Origin: Pseudomonadota bacterium | GTDB taxonomy: Bacteria; Pseudomonadota; Alphaproteobacteria; Acetobacterales; Acetobacteraceae | DNA length: 64,000 nucleotides | Reading direction: 5' to 3' | Assembly: GCA_021818505.1 (NCBI GenBank) | Contig: JAKADX010000012.1 | Location: 28,057 to 92,056, forward strand | Shown here: one piece after another, positions 25,836 through 34,836 of the stretch | Numbering within the stretch: position 1 is the first letter of the stretch | Layout of the letters: each line of letters starts with the position of its first letter | The notes under the pieces: model-generated | What the model was told of the DNA's origin: nothing | Databases searched by the model: none | What the model saw: the letters and a program-made list of their open reading frames with translations, nothing else | Translations under genes and position numbers: made by a program

Positions 25836-26465
25836 ATGACAGATGGCACGAATAAATGGCAGATCAGCGGAGAGTACTTCGAGAATTGCAGTTGCGCCAT
25901 TGTCTGTCCCTGTCTCGTCTCGACCCATGAGCCGCTGACCGCGCGGCCGACCGAGGGGCACTGCGACGTGATCTTCGCCATCCATATTGACAAGGGCCGC
26001 CACGGTGAGACGTCGCTCGATGGGCTGAACGTGGCGATGATCGCCTACACGCCGGGACCGATGGCAGAGGGCAAGTGGAAGACCGCCGCCTATATCGACG
26101 CGCGCGCCAACGAGGCACAGATGAAGGCGCTGGGCGACATCTTCGGCGGTGGCAACGGCGGTCCGATGGCCGCCTTCGCGCCGCTGATCGGCGAGCAACT
26201 CGGCGTCAGGCAAGTGCCGATCGACTATCGCATCGAGGGCAAGAAACGGTCCGTGGAAATTCCCAACCTGATGCACGCGGCGGTGCGGCCCCTGCCCAGT
26301 CTGCACGGGGACGGCGAGACGTGGATTGCCGCGGGCCATCCGTTCAACCCCGACAAGCTGGCGATGGCGATTGGCGAGCCGGGCAGCACGTTCCAGGATT
26401 ACGGGATGCACTGGAACAATGCGGGGCGCAACGGCCATTATGCAGCGATCGCCTGGAGCAACTGA
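25836..26465 (+). CDS. DUF1326 family protein with N-terminal cysteine cluster
   Basis: 209 residues. The N-terminus after about 18 residues has NCSCAIVCPCL, a C-x-C-x4-C-x-C cluster that typifies DUF1326 and is a likely metal site. The C-terminal part contains HPFNPDKLAMAIGEPGS and YGMHWNNAGRNGHYAAIAWSN. No signal peptide is seen. It has an excellent AAGGAGGATCCG leader before the ATG. The DUF2182 gene starts inside its last codons, and this pairing is common in proteobacteria. The role is unknown; handling of a soft metal is an inference from the cysteines. Confidence 0.85.
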   Translation: MTDGTNKWQISGEYFENCSCAIVCPCLVSTHEPLTARPTEGHCDVIFAIHIDKGRHGETSLDGLNVAMIAYTPGPMAEGKWKTAAYIDARANEAQMKALGDIFGGGNGGPMAAFAPLIGEQLGVRQVPIDYRIEGKKRSVEIPNLMHAAVRPLPSLHGDGETWIAAGHPFNPDKLAMAIGEPGSTFQDYGMHWNNAGRNGHYAAIAWSN

Positions 26466-27276
26466 GCCGCTTGCGCGCGAGCAGGCGACGATCCTCGGCC
26501 TGCTCGCCATCCTGACCGTCGCCTGCTGGGTGGTGCTGATCCGTCAGGCGTCCGGCATGGGCATGGTCATGGGCCTGACCATGGGGATGACCGCGTGGCT
26601 GTTCCTGGCCATGTGGATCACCATGATGGTCGCCATGATGCTTCCGGCGTCGGGCCCCATGATCCTCACTTTCCATCAGATCCAGGTGGCCCGGCGGCGG
26701 CGCGGCGAGGCGTTCGTGGCGACCTGGGTGTTCGTCGCGGCTTATCTCGCGGTGTGGGCCGCCGCGGGCGCGGCGGCCTGGCTGGGCGCCGTCGCGGCCG
26801 ATCGACTCGGCGACGCGCTCGGCCTGTCGCCGCGACTGGTGGCCCGGATCGGTGGCGGCGTCATCATCCTCGCGGGGCTGTACCAGGTCTCGCCGCTCAA
26901 GAATGTCTGCCTGACCAAGTGCCGCACGCCGATGAGTTTCATCATGACCTCCTGGCGCGAGGGCATCGGCGGGGCGGTGCGCATGGGCGTGGCGCATGGC
27001 GCCTATTGTCTCGGCTGCTGCTGGCTGCTGTTCGTGATCCTGTTCCCGCTCGGGATCATGAACGTCGCGGCGATGGCGGTGCTCACGCTGCTTGTCGTGG
27101 CCGAGAAGAGCCTGCCCGGTGGCCGTGTCACGGCGCGGCTCGCGGCCGGGGCGCTGGTGCTCTACGGGCTGGCGGTGCTGGCGGAACCGACGCTGCTGCC
27201 GACCTTCATGGACATGGGCACGATGCCGGCCACGGCCGGCCAGCCGGCAATGCCGCTTATGCCCGCCACGCGCTGA
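26440..27276 (+). CDS. DUF2182 family integral membrane protein
   Basis: 278 residues, six or so hydrophobic segments. It has a methionine-rich first part (GMGMVMGLTMGMT, WITMMVAMMLPASGPM) and the family motif SPLKNVCLTKCRTPMSFI around residue 160. Further Cys/His residues lie in GAYCLGCCWLL. DUF2182 members are predicted metal-binding membrane proteins. Its ATG at 26440 lies 26 nt inside the DUF1326 gene, so translation is coupled. The C-terminus is Met-rich as well (FMDMGTMPATAG), fitting copper or another soft metal, but that is inference. Confidence 0.8.
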   Translation: MQRSPGATEPLAREQATILGLLAILTVACWVVLIRQASGMGMVMGLTMGMTAWLFLAMWITMMVAMMLPASGPMILTFHQIQVARRRRGEAFVATWVFVAAYLAVWAAAGAAAWLGAVAADRLGDALGLSPRLVARIGGGVIILAGLYQVSPLKNVCLTKCRTPMSFIMTSWREGIGGAVRMGVAHGAYCLGCCWLLFVILFPLGIMNVAAMAVLTLLVVAEKSLPGGRVTARLAAGALVLYGLAVLAEPTLLPTFMDMGTMPATAGQPAMPLMPATR

Positions 27277-27331
27277 CCGGGGCGCCGCCGCGCCGCGTTG
27301 GCACCCACGCGCCGGCGTGCCAAGGAGGGCG

Positions 27332-27961
27332 ATGTGGTCCGAACACACGATTCTGCATCTCGTCGAGCGTTACGGCCCCGGCCTGGTCGGGGCATTCGCG
27401 GCGCTGGAGGCGACCGGGGTGCCGCTGCCGGCGGAGACCATCCTGGTCGCGACCGCGGTCTATGCCGGCACCAGCGGCAGGCTTTCGATCGCGGCCGTGG
27501 TCGCCGCCGCGGCGGCCGGCGCGATCCTGGGCGACAATATCGGCTACGCGATCGGCCGCACGCTCGGCTATCGCGCGCTGCACCGCTGGGGCGGCGCTTT
27601 TGGGCTCACCGATGCGCGGCTGACGCTCGGGCGCTACCTGTTCCGCCGGCACGGCGCGAAAGTGGTGTTCGCTGGGCGCTTCGTCGCGCTGCTGCGCACC
27701 TTCGTGTCGCTGCTGGCCGGCGCCAACCGCATGGAATGGCCGCATTTCCTGGCCAGCAACGCCGCCGGCGGCATCCTCTGGGCTTCGGCCTACGGCTTCG
27801 GCGCCTATGCGCTCGGCAACGAGGTGAAGCGCATCAGCGGCCCGGCCGCGACCGTGCTCGGGATCGCTGCGGTCATCGCCGTGGTGGTCGGCGTCTTCTA
27901 CCTCCGCCGCCACGAAGCCGAGCTGATCGCGCAATCACAGCGGGCCATGGCCGAGGACTGA
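27332..27961 (+). CDS. DedA family (VTT domain) membrane protein
   Basis: 209 residues with the DedA signatures FAALEATGVPLPAETILVATAV, GDNIGYAIGR and FAGRFVALLRTFVSLLAGANRM...FLASNAAGGILWA. DedA proteins are polytopic inner-membrane proteins linked to lipid-carrier or phospholipid flipping and envelope homeostasis. AAGGAGGGCG directly before the ATG is a strong ribosome site. It follows DUF2182 by 55 nt and may be its operon partner. It converges on the RES toxin gene. Confidence 0.9.
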   Translation: MWSEHTILHLVERYGPGLVGAFAALEATGVPLPAETILVATAVYAGTSGRLSIAAVVAAAAAGAILGDNIGYAIGRTLGYRALHRWGGAFGLTDARLTLGRYLFRRHGAKVVFAGRFVALLRTFVSLLAGANRMEWPHFLASNAAGGILWASAYGFGAYALGNEVKRISGPAATVLGIAAVIAVVVGVFYLRRHEAELIAQSQRAMAED

Positions 27962-27965
27962 TCCG

Positions 27966-28406
27966 TCACGCGACACGCAGCAGCCGCGGGTCGAAGTGGA
28001 ATGGCTCGACGGCGGCGATCCGCGCCGCCCGCGCCGCCGGGTGCAATGGGTCGAGCAGCAGGTTCATTGCCTGCGGCACGATCACCGAGGGGACGCGCAG
28101 CAAGGGCACCGCGCGGCGGGCGAGCCATGCGTCGCCGACCTCGCGCGGATCGGCCAGACCCGCCGGCCCAGCGTGTTCGGGCGGCGGATCGTCGGGCAGG
28201 TCGGCGCGCAGCATCACGTAATCGTCGGGCAGCGTCTCCGGGGTAAGGTCGAGATGCACGAGCACCTCGACCAACGCCAGCGCGGGGTGTTCGGCCAGAT
28301 AGACGACCGGCCGGCCGGGACTGTTCCACCGCCCGCCGAACTGCCGCGCTCCGTCGCCGTCCAGGGTCGCATACGGCGCCCGGCACAGACGCCAGGCCTC
28401 GATCAA
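27966..28406 (-). CDS. RES-domain toxin (NAD+-degrading type)
   Basis: 146 residues. The three residues that name the domain are present: Arg26 in GGRWNSPG, Glu47 in LVEVLVHLD and Ser107 in RVPSVIVP. RES toxins such as MbcT and the Pseudomonas and Sinorhizobium RES proteins destroy NAD+ by phosphorolysis or hydrolysis and are held inactive by a co-encoded Xre-like antitoxin. The start overlaps the antitoxin stop (ATGA). The protein looks complete and intact. Confidence 0.92.
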   Translation of the reverse strand: MIEAWRLCRAPYATLDGDGARQFGGRWNSPGRPVVYLAEHPALALVEVLVHLDLTPETLPDDYVMLRADLPDDPPPEHAGPAGLADPREVGDAWLARRAVPLLRVPSVIVPQAMNLLLDPLHPAARAARIAAVEPFHFDPRLLRVA

Positions 28407-28813
28407 GCGGCGATGCCGTGGTCGATCCAGCCAAGCACGCGCCCGACCCGCTGCGCGCCGAGATCGGTGTCGAGCAGATCCAGTGGCGCCGCCCCGTCCA
28501 GCACGCGCGTCGGCCGCCGCAGCCAGCGTGCCGCCTTCTCCATGCCACCGAACGTGTCGCGGGCCTGGGCGATCACGCGCAGCAGGCGCATCAGCCGGTC
28601 GGACTGCTCCGGCGACAGGCGGCCCAGGCCGCGCCGATGCGCCAGCGTCTTGCGGGACACCGCCAGCCGGTCGAGTTCGGCCGCGCTGACCAGCCCCTCC
28701 GCCACCACCTCATCGACCAGCGAGACCGGCAGCCCGGCCCGCACCGCCGCCGCCAGCCGCGCCGCCCCGGCATCCTCGCGCACTTCGTCGAGCAATTTCA
28801 GTGCGGCGCTCAT
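28403..28813 (-). CDS. Xre/MbcA/ParS-type antitoxin of the RES pair
   Basis: 136 residues. The N-terminal helical Xre-like domain includes LVSAAELDRLAVSRKTLAHRR. The C-terminal MbcA/ParS toxin-binding domain is about 75-136: ARDTFGGMEKAARWLRRPTRVLDGAAPLDLL then GAQRVGRVLGWIDHGIAA (region, not one quoted run). It neutralises the RES toxin and probably represses the operon. It overlaps the toxin gene downstream and the deoxyribosyltransferase-like gene upstream by a few bases each. Confidence 0.9.
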   Translation of the reverse strand: MSAALKLLDEVREDAGAARLAAAVRAGLPVSLVDEVVAEGLVSAAELDRLAVSRKTLAHRRGLGRLSPEQSDRLMRLLRVIAQARDTFGGMEKAARWLRRPTRVLDGAAPLDLLDTDLGAQRVGRVLGWIDHGIAA

Positions 28814-29430
28814 GGTCCCTCTTCGGCGATATGCACGTCGCTCACGGAGATATCGCCCTCCCCGCCCCGCGTTGCAAGCACGGCAGCGGCGCGGACGACG
28901 CAGCGTTCGAACAGGCCGAGATCGGTCCAGCGCCGCTCTGGTGGCAGGTCGTCCACCTCCAGCGTGCCGCCCGAGGCCAGCACCGCGCCGTCGATCATCA
29001 GGTTGTCGTTGCAGCCGAACGACTCCACCGTCAGTTCCTCAGCGTCGCGCCACACGCTCCCGTCCCGGTGCGTCGGGTACAGCCGGCGCGTGCGGTCCGC
29101 GAACGGCTCGGCGGTGGCCGACCAGCCGAACACCGGGCGGCCGAGCGCGCGCATGAAGCCGAGTTCGAACACCGTGCCGACATCGGCACTCGGGCCGCGG
29201 AACGGGGTGAGGTTGGCGATCAGCGCGTCGCAGGCGCGGATATGTGCCTCGTTGCAGAGCGCGATGCGCCGCCACTCCGGCAGTCCCGCCCAGGAGGCGG
29301 GCTGGACGGCCGGCACGTCGAGCGGAAACACGCCGGTCAGGCCGTGGCGGGCGCAGATCGCCTTCAGCGCCACGCCGCGGGCGACCGGGTCGGGGAGGAA
29401 GACGTCAGGGCCGGCGAGATAGACGCGCAT
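28810..29430 (-). CDS. Nucleoside 2-deoxyribosyltransferase family protein
   Basis: 206 residues. The N-terminus MRVYLAGPDVFLPDP and the block CDALIANLTPFRGPSADVGTVFELGFMRALG are the nucleotide-binding and catalytic (Asp/Glu) parts of this family. Its members cleave N-glycosidic bonds of deoxynucleosides or nucleotides. A segment of about 90 C-terminal residues (GNDNLMIDGAVLA-like) is less typical; the NDNLMIDG motif is seen in longer YtoQ/NDT-like members. It overlaps the antitoxin start (ATGA), so a glycosidase-like enzyme, an antitoxin and an NAD+-degrading toxin share one transcript. The ATG at 29430 is chosen over an upstream in-frame start. Confidence 0.82.
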   Translation of the reverse strand: MRVYLAGPDVFLPDPVARGVALKAICARHGLTGVFPLDVPAVQPASWAGLPEWRRIALCNEAHIRACDALIANLTPFRGPSADVGTVFELGFMRALGRPVFGWSATAEPFADRTRRLYPTHRDGSVWRDAEELTVESFGCNDNLMIDGAVLASGGTLEVDDLPPERRWTDLGLFERCVVRAAAVLATRGGEGDISVSDVHIAEEGP

Positions 29431-29552
29431 GACGCAACCCTGCCCCATTCCGCCGGGAGGATGGAAGCCGGCCCCGGCGGCCAGCCTCGGCTTGATGCGG
29501 CGCAGCAGAGGTGACAGAACGCCCCCGGCGCGCTGTTGGGCAAGAGGACGGC

Positions 29553-30767
29553 ATGGCGAAGATCAAGGTGGCGACCCCGCTCGTGGAACTCGACGGGGAT
29601 GAGATGACCCGGATCATCTGGGGCTTCATCAAGGAAAAGCTGATCCTGCCGTATCTCGATGTCGATCTGAAGTATTACGACCTCGGCATCGAGCATCGCG
29701 ACGCCACCGACGACCAGGTGACGGTCGATGCCGCCTACGCGATCAAGCAGTATGGCGTCGGCGTCAAGTGCGCCACCATCACGCCAGACGAGGCGCGCGT
29801 CGAGGAATTCAAGCTCAAGAAGATGTGGCGCAGCCCCAACGGCACCATCCGCAACATCCTCGACGGCACCATCTTCCGCGAGCCGATCATCTGCCGCAAC
29901 GTGCCCCGCCTGGTGCCGCACTGGTCGCAGCCGATCGTGATCGGCCGCCACGCCTACGGCGATGTCTATCGCGCCGCCGAGACCAAGATCCCCGGCCCCG
30001 GCCGAGTCACCCTGACCTATGCGCCGGCCGACGGCAGCAAGCCGACGGTGCTCGAAGTCCACGACTTCAAGGGTCCCGGTGTCACACTCGGGATGCACAA
30101 CACCCGCGCCTCGATCGAGGGATTCGCGCGCGCCAGCTTCAACTATGGCCTTGCGCGGAAATATCCCGTGTATCTCTCAACCAAGAACACGATCCTGAAA
30201 GCCTATGACGGCATGTTCAAGGACGTGTTCGCCGAGATCTTCGCCGCCGAGTTCAAGACGGCGTTCGACGCGCAGGGCCTGACCTACGAGCACCGCTTGA
30301 TCGACGACATGGTGGCCTGCGCGCTGAAATGGAGCGGCGGCTATGTCTGGGCCTGCAAGAACTATGACGGCGACGTGCAGAGCGACATCGTGGCACAGGG
30401 CTTCGGCTCGCTCGGGCTGATGACCAGCGTACTGATGTCGCCCGACGGCCGCACGGTTGAGAGCGAGGCAGCGCACGGCACGGTGACGCGCCACTACCGC
30501 GACCATCAGAAAGGGCGCGAGACCAGCACCAACCCAATCGCCTCGATCTTCGCATGGACGCGCGGGCTGGCCTATCGTGGGCGGTTCGACAACACGCCGG
30601 ACGTGACGCGCTTCGCCGAGACGCTTGAGCGGGTGTGCGTGGAGACCGTCGAGTCGGGGCACATGACGAAGGACCTGGCCCTGCTCATCAGCAAGGACCA
30701 GCCCTGGCTGAACACCCAGGCGTTCCTGGCCAAGATCGACGAGAACCTGCGCGCGGCGATGGCCTGA
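29553..30767 (+). CDS. icd: NADP-dependent isocitrate dehydrogenase
   Basis: 404 residues, the homodimeric eukaryote-like NADP-IDH subfamily found in alphaproteobacteria. It starts [20 protein letters not shown] and shows the substrate loop [26 protein letters not shown], the metal Asp region [20 protein letters not shown] and the NADP site [16 protein letters not shown]. It turns isocitrate into 2-oxoglutarate in the TCA cycle. AAGAGG lies 8 nt upstream of the ATG at 29553. It is divergent from the toxin operon. Confidence 0.97.
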   Translation: MAKIKVATPLVELDGDEMTRIIWGFIKEKLILPYLDVDLKYYDLGIEHRDATDDQVTVDAAYAIKQYGVGVKCATITPDEARVEEFKLKKMWRSPNGTIRNILDGTIFREPIICRNVPRLVPHWSQPIVIGRHAYGDVYRAAETKIPGPGRVTLTYAPADGSKPTVLEVHDFKGPGVTLGMHNTRASIEGFARASFNYGLARKYPVYLSTKNTILKAYDGMFKDVFAEIFAAEFKTAFDAQGLTYEHRLIDDMVACALKWSGGYVWACKNYDGDVQSDIVAQGFGSLGLMTSVLMSPDGRTVESEAAHGTVTRHYRDHQKGRETSTNPIASIFAWTRGLAYRGRFDNTPDVTRFAETLERVCVETVESGHMTKDLALLISKDQPWLNTQAFLAKIDENLRAAMA

Positions 30768-30785
30768 TCCATCCGCGCGGCGCGG

Positions 30786-31232
30786 ATGCGTGCCGTGATG
30801 CTCGCCGCCGCGCTGCTGGCCATGCTTGTGACCCCGAGCGCGGCGCAGTCGGTCGAGGACGCTGCGCCCGCGATGCCGCCCCTGCCCGATGCGCCGCCGG
30901 CCCCGCCCAGGCTCGCACCGGCGGTAGGCAGCCCGGGGACGCTGCTGCTGCGCGGCGACGGCGTGACTGATGCGCTGGACTGCACCGGGCGCAACGTGAT
31001 GATCGAGGGCAACGGCGCCAGCTACACGCTGCGCGGCGGTTGCCGCTCGGTCACCGTGCAGGGGCGCGACAACACCGTGGAGGTTGAATTGGAGCCGGGC
31101 GGCCGCATCGCCATCGCGGGCGACGGCGACACGGTGCGCTACGCGCCGACCCAACCCGGGCCGCCGCCGGTGATTTCGGTGACCGGCGCGGCCAGCCGCG
31201 TGCTGGCACGGGACAGCGGCCAGGCCCGATAG
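30786..31232 (+). CDS. DUF3060-type exported protein
   Basis: 148 residues. A signal peptide (MRAVMLAAALLAMLVTPSAAQS) and a proline-rich linker are followed by a beta-repeat domain: LDCTGRNVMIEGNGASYTLRGGC then VTVQGRDNTVEVELEPGGRIAIAGDGDTVRY. The paired Cys and the G-x-N-N/D-x-V pattern fit DUF3060, a right-handed beta-roll family of unknown function. It lies 18 nt after icd. Confidence 0.75.
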   Translation: MRAVMLAAALLAMLVTPSAAQSVEDAAPAMPPLPDAPPAPPRLAPAVGSPGTLLLRGDGVTDALDCTGRNVMIEGNGASYTLRGGCRSVTVQGRDNTVEVELEPGGRIAIAGDGDTVRYAPTQPGPPPVISVTGAASRVLARDSGQAR

Positions 31233-31296
31233 CTGGCCGTTGCGCGGCCACGGGCGCGCGCCTAACTCGGCAACGCGGAGTGCGGGAGGGCGGACG

Positions 31297-32139
31297 ATGG
31301 ACGAGGCAGCAATCGGCCGGCGGGGCATCGTGATGACCGGCCTGATCGCCGGGCTGACGCTGGCGACCACGCGAGTCGAGGCGCAGGTGATCCACACCGA
31401 CGCCACCGGGCTGGTGACCGGCGAAATCCGACTTCCGGTCGCCGACGGCGCGATCCCCGCCTATTACGCGCGCCCCGAGGGCGCCGGGCCGTTTCCGATC
31501 GTGCTGGTGATCGAGGAGATTTTCGGCGTCCACGAATACATCCGCGACGTGTGCCGCCGGCTGGCGCATCAGGGCTATCTGGCGGTGGCGCCCGAACTCT
31601 ACGCGCGCATCGCCGATCTTTCAAAGATGTCCGATGTGCGCAGGATCATCCAGGACGTGATCATGAAGGCACCGGACGCGCAGGTGCTCTCCGACCTCGA
31701 TGCCGCCGCCGCCTGGGCGGCGGCGCATGGCGGAGACGCGGCGCGCCTGGCGGTCACCGGGTTCTGCCGCGGCGGGCGCGATGTCTGGCTGTATGCCGCG
31801 CACAATCCGGCGCTGCGTGCGGCGGTCGCGTGGTACGGCCCGATCGCCGGTGCCACCAACGCGATTCAGCCGCGCACCGCGGGGGATGTCGCCGCCGAGC
31901 TGAAATGCCCGCTGCTGGGCCTCTATGGCGGGCAGGACCAGAGCATCAAGGTGGCGGACGTGGAGGCGGCGGCGGCGCGGGCGCGCGCGGCGGGACGCGA
32001 CGTGCAGATCGTCGTCTATCCAGACGCGCCGCATGGATTCCACGCCGACTACCGCCCGAGCTATCGCGCGGCGGACGCGAAGGACGGGTGGCGGCGGATG
32101 CTGGCGTTCTTCGCCGCGGACGGCGTCGCGGGCGGGTGA
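31297..32139 (+). CDS. Dienelactone hydrolase family protein, exported
   Basis: 280-residue alpha/beta hydrolase. The nucleophile is Cys in VTGFCRGGRDVW (the family usually has FCWGG). The acid is Asp in LYGGQDQSIK and the base is His in PDAPHGFHADYRPSY. IVLVIEEIFGVHEYIRDVCRRLA is the oxyanion region. The N-terminus GRRGIVMTGLIAGLTLATTRVEAQ looks like a Tat-type signal, so it acts outside the cytoplasm. GGGAGG lies about 8 nt before the ATG at 31297. The substrate is unknown. Confidence 0.88.
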   Translation: MDEAAIGRRGIVMTGLIAGLTLATTRVEAQVIHTDATGLVTGEIRLPVADGAIPAYYARPEGAGPFPIVLVIEEIFGVHEYIRDVCRRLAHQGYLAVAPELYARIADLSKMSDVRRIIQDVIMKAPDAQVLSDLDAAAAWAAAHGGDAARLAVTGFCRGGRDVWLYAAHNPALRAAVAWYGPIAGATNAIQPRTAGDVAAELKCPLLGLYGGQDQSIKVADVEAAAARARAAGRDVQIVVYPDAPHGFHADYRPSYRAADAKDGWRRMLAFFAADGVAGG

Positions 32140-32172
32140 CACGCCGGTGGGCCCGCGCCGGCGACGCGGTGC

Positions 32173-33480
32173 TCAGGAACGCCCGTACATCACCGACTGA
32201 CGCCGCAGCAGTTCGCTGAACACGCGTTCCAGCTCGAACTTGGCCGCGTCGCGCCGTTCCTCGGCATCGATGAAGAACAGTTGGGCAAGAGCGAGTTGTG
32301 CTCGCTTCGTCTCGGACTTGGGGGCTTTCAGGACGGCTTCGCGACGACGCATCACATCGCTGTTGCAGCCTCGCGCTTCCATTTCGAGGCCGAGGCGCAT
32401 GCGCTCCAGCGCACGAATTGCATGGGTCAGGGCTTCCGACGTGCGCGGCAGTGACGCGAGTGCCGAAGAATACGGCCGCAGCCAGTTCGCACCGGCGTCC
32501 TTGCGCTGGCATTGGTACTTGTGCGCCACGGCGTTGACGTGCTTCGCGAGCAACACATCGTAGGATGGGTCCAATGATTCGTCCCCAATCACATCGACCA
32601 GGTCATCGAAGCAGTTCGGGCTCTTGCCGGGATGCCTTGTTGTGAAGTGCCCAATGTAGTGGTGAACGACTTTGTCGGAAACCACCGCGTGGTTCGCTTT
32701 CTGTTCAAGATCGTGATGCGGATGCACGTCGCGTACCGCCTCCGCGACTTTCGAGTCCTCCTCGATCAGAACGCGGTCTGTTATGTCAACAAGATCAGGA
32801 CACTTCAAAAATTCCTGCGGCAGAAATTTCTCTGGCGGCACATTGCTGAGCGTCACGCCGGCCTGCCTGAATACGTGCGCGACCAGCATGGAGCAGAAAT
32901 ACGGCTGTCGGCTCTCCCACTCGGTCAGCGGTTCGGTCGTCTGTTCGCCTTCCTTCGCGTTCACGCGGCTCGGCACCGCTGGACTGCTGTGCTCCTCGTG
33001 CCCTTCGCCGCTCCTGGCACCAGCCGGTTGCTCCGGGACTGCTGCAGGAACAGCGTCGCCGCTGCCGGGCGTCCTGCCTGGCCCCTGCTCCAGGCCAGCC
33101 TTGAATACGTCCCACGCGAAAGGAAAGCCGATCAGTTGCTCGGCTGCCCAGGCAGCTTTCGCGACCTGCTCGCCGCGATCCTTCTTGTTGTCCCGATCCT
33201 TCTCGTTTTCTTTGAGGCGCCGCACGCCCAGCCACTCGCGCTTCTTACCGGTCCTGTCCATCACGCTGCGGCGGCGCACACCGGTCAGGGCGGCTTCCAC
33301 CAGCCCGATGCCCGTGTAGATGGCGACGTGGCTGAAATCCATAGCATAGGCTTCTCTGGTTCTGACGCTGTTCTCGTCGTCGCTCGTGCTGAGCACGATG
33401 TCGCCGATCTCGAGTTTCGCGGGATCCAGAACCCAGACGATCCTGGCGCCAGCTAGAGCGTCGCTTTTGTCAGCGGCCAT
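32173..33480 (-). CDS. Permuted papain-like (YiiX/NlpC-P60 type) hydrolase with novel C-terminal region
   Basis: 435 residues. The N-terminal half shows IGDIVLSTS then FSHVAIYTGIGLVEA, with His51 in the strand typical of permuted NlpC/P60 (YiiX/YebB-like) enzymes. The matching nucleophile is Cys196 in PYFCSMLVAHVFRQAGV, placed after the His as in this permuted fold. Between them is a charged, Lys/Asp-rich and Gly/Pro-rich insert (about 75-185). The last 200 residues are mostly helical and I do not recognise them. No signal peptide is visible. A GGAGG site precedes the ATG at 33480. GC content is clearly lower than the surrounding genes. It likely cleaves an amide or thioester; target unknown. 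Confidence 0.65.
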   Translation of the reverse strand: MAADKSDALAGARIVWVLDPAKLEIGDIVLSTSDDENSVRTREAYAMDFSHVAIYTGIGLVEAALTGVRRRSVMDRTGKKREWLGVRRLKENEKDRDNKKDRGEQVAKAAWAAEQLIGFPFAWDVFKAGLEQGPGRTPGSGDAVPAAVPEQPAGARSGEGHEEHSSPAVPSRVNAKEGEQTTEPLTEWESRQPYFCSMLVAHVFRQAGVTLSNVPPEKFLPQEFLKCPDLVDITDRVLIEEDSKVAEAVRDVHPHHDLEQKANHAVVSDKVVHHYIGHFTTRHPGKSPNCFDDLVDVIGDESLDPSYDVLLAKHVNAVAHKYQCQRKDAGANWLRPYSSALASLPRTSEALTHAIRALERMRLGLEMEARGCNSDVMRRREAVLKAPKSETKRAQLALAQLFFIDAEERRDAAKFELERVFSELLRRQSVMYGRS

Positions 33481-33569
33481 GTCGTTTCCTCCATCATTCG
33501 CTTCCTGGTGGGACGACGGTACGGCGTGGTCTGCGACGACGTGGAGCGCGCCGGTTGTCGCTGTCGGGA

Positions 33570-34682
33570 TCAGGCTGTTTCCAGGCGCTCGAACAACGCT
33601 GCGAGATTGGACACGCCGAGTTTCGCATAGATGCTGCGGCGGTGCGCGATCGCGGTGTGCTCGCTGATGCCCATGGCGCGCGCCGCGTCGGCGGTGTCGT
33701 GGCCGCGCACGACCAGCAGGCAGAACTGCTTTTCGCGGTCGCTCAGCGGCAACGACTCGATGCGGCGCTGCAAGGCGAGCACGCGTGGCTCGCGCCGTTC
33801 GATGGTGATGCCGACAAAGGGCGACACATCTCCTCCATGCGCGCCGAACCAATAGCCGCGCAGCACGAATTCGCCCCAGGCATTGCGCCGCCGCAGCAGC
33901 GGCGGGGCCGCGGGCAGACGGCCGGAGAATGCTGCCGCGAGCGTGCGGCACAGCCACGCGATTTCGGGCGGATTGTCCAGGCGCATCTGTTCGACCGTGG
34001 CCGTGGCCCACCGCGGCACAAGCGCCAACAGCAACAGTCGCCGGGCCTGTGTGCTCAGATGCTGCATCCTGCCCTTGACGTCGGCGATGATCAGCGCGCG
34101 ATCCTCTGTATCGACGAAGCTGTCGCCCTGGGGATCAGGACCGGGTCGCAAACCGTGCGCGACGAAGCCTGACAGGGCTTCAAGGAGCGCGTAGTCGCGG
34201 CGGTTGAACGACGGTTCGCGGGCGGTGCGCCACAGGCACAGTGTTGCCGGGTTCGGACCGCCCCCCAGCATCACGTTGACGCCCTGGATCATTCCAGCCG
34301 GGGCCATGATGACGTTGTGGAAGTCGCTGCGCAGCCACTCTGACCGCTGCACCTGCGAAAAGCGCTGCATCGCATCGGCCACCGCGGTGCCGTCGTGGCG
34401 GCGCACCACCTCGCTGATCCGCGCGATCTCGCGCACCTGCGGCCCGTGCCCGTAGAACTGGCTCAGATAGCGCTGAGCCACATCGACACAGGGACCTTCC
34501 AGGTAGAGGTTGGAAAGCCGGACATGATCATCGAACTGCCACAACTGCCGGTTAGAATTAGGAACGAGAAATTGCAACTCCTGCATCAATGCCGGCAGTC
34601 CCGACTGACCGACGCCAAGACAGCAAAGCCGTTGCATCCGGCCCACTGCGTCGCGCAACTCGGCGTTCCCTGACCGTGCCAT
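33570..34682 (-). CDS. LuxR-family (helix-turn-helix) transcriptional regulator
   Basis: 370 residues. The C-terminal LuxR/FixJ-type DNA-binding domain is about 310-365: LPLSDREKQFCLLVVRGHDT then AARAMGISEHTAIAHRRSIYAKLGV. The N-terminal 300 residues include LWRTAREPSFNRRDYALLEALS, resembling the GAF-like region of orphan LuxR regulators, but no ligand can be named. It lies 89 nt upstream of the permuted papain-like gene on the same strand, so it may regulate or be co-transcribed with it. The region just upstream is AT-rich. Confidence 0.85.
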   Translation of the reverse strand: MARSGNAELRDAVGRMQRLCCLGVGQSGLPALMQELQFLVPNSNRQLWQFDDHVRLSNLYLEGPCVDVAQRYLSQFYGHGPQVREIARISEVVRRHDGTAVADAMQRFSQVQRSEWLRSDFHNVIMAPAGMIQGVNVMLGGGPNPATLCLWRTAREPSFNRRDYALLEALSGFVAHGLRPGPDPQGDSFVDTEDRALIIADVKGRMQHLSTQARRLLLLALVPRWATATVEQMRLDNPPEIAWLCRTLAAAFSGRLPAAPPLLRRRNAWGEFVLRGYWFGAHGGDVSPFVGITIERREPRVLALQRRIESLPLSDREKQFCLLVVRGHDTADAARAMGISEHTAIAHRRSIYAKLGVSNLAALFERLETA

Positions 34683-34836
34683 GCGCGACCACCCGGAATG
34701 TGCCGCAATACTGCGGAAGATTGCCGGAGTGCGTCACTTTATTCAAAGAATTAATCAATAAAAGTTAATTTAATGAGCGGACCGTACGAGCTCGGACGTC
34801 GCAGCGGCCAGCCGCCGCGACGCCCGTGCAACCGCT

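Noticed and set aside
34703..34716. Short palindrome CCGCA-ATAC-TGCGG before the luxR gene
   Set aside because: Five-base arms are expected often by chance in such GC-rich DNA, and nothing else supports an operator.
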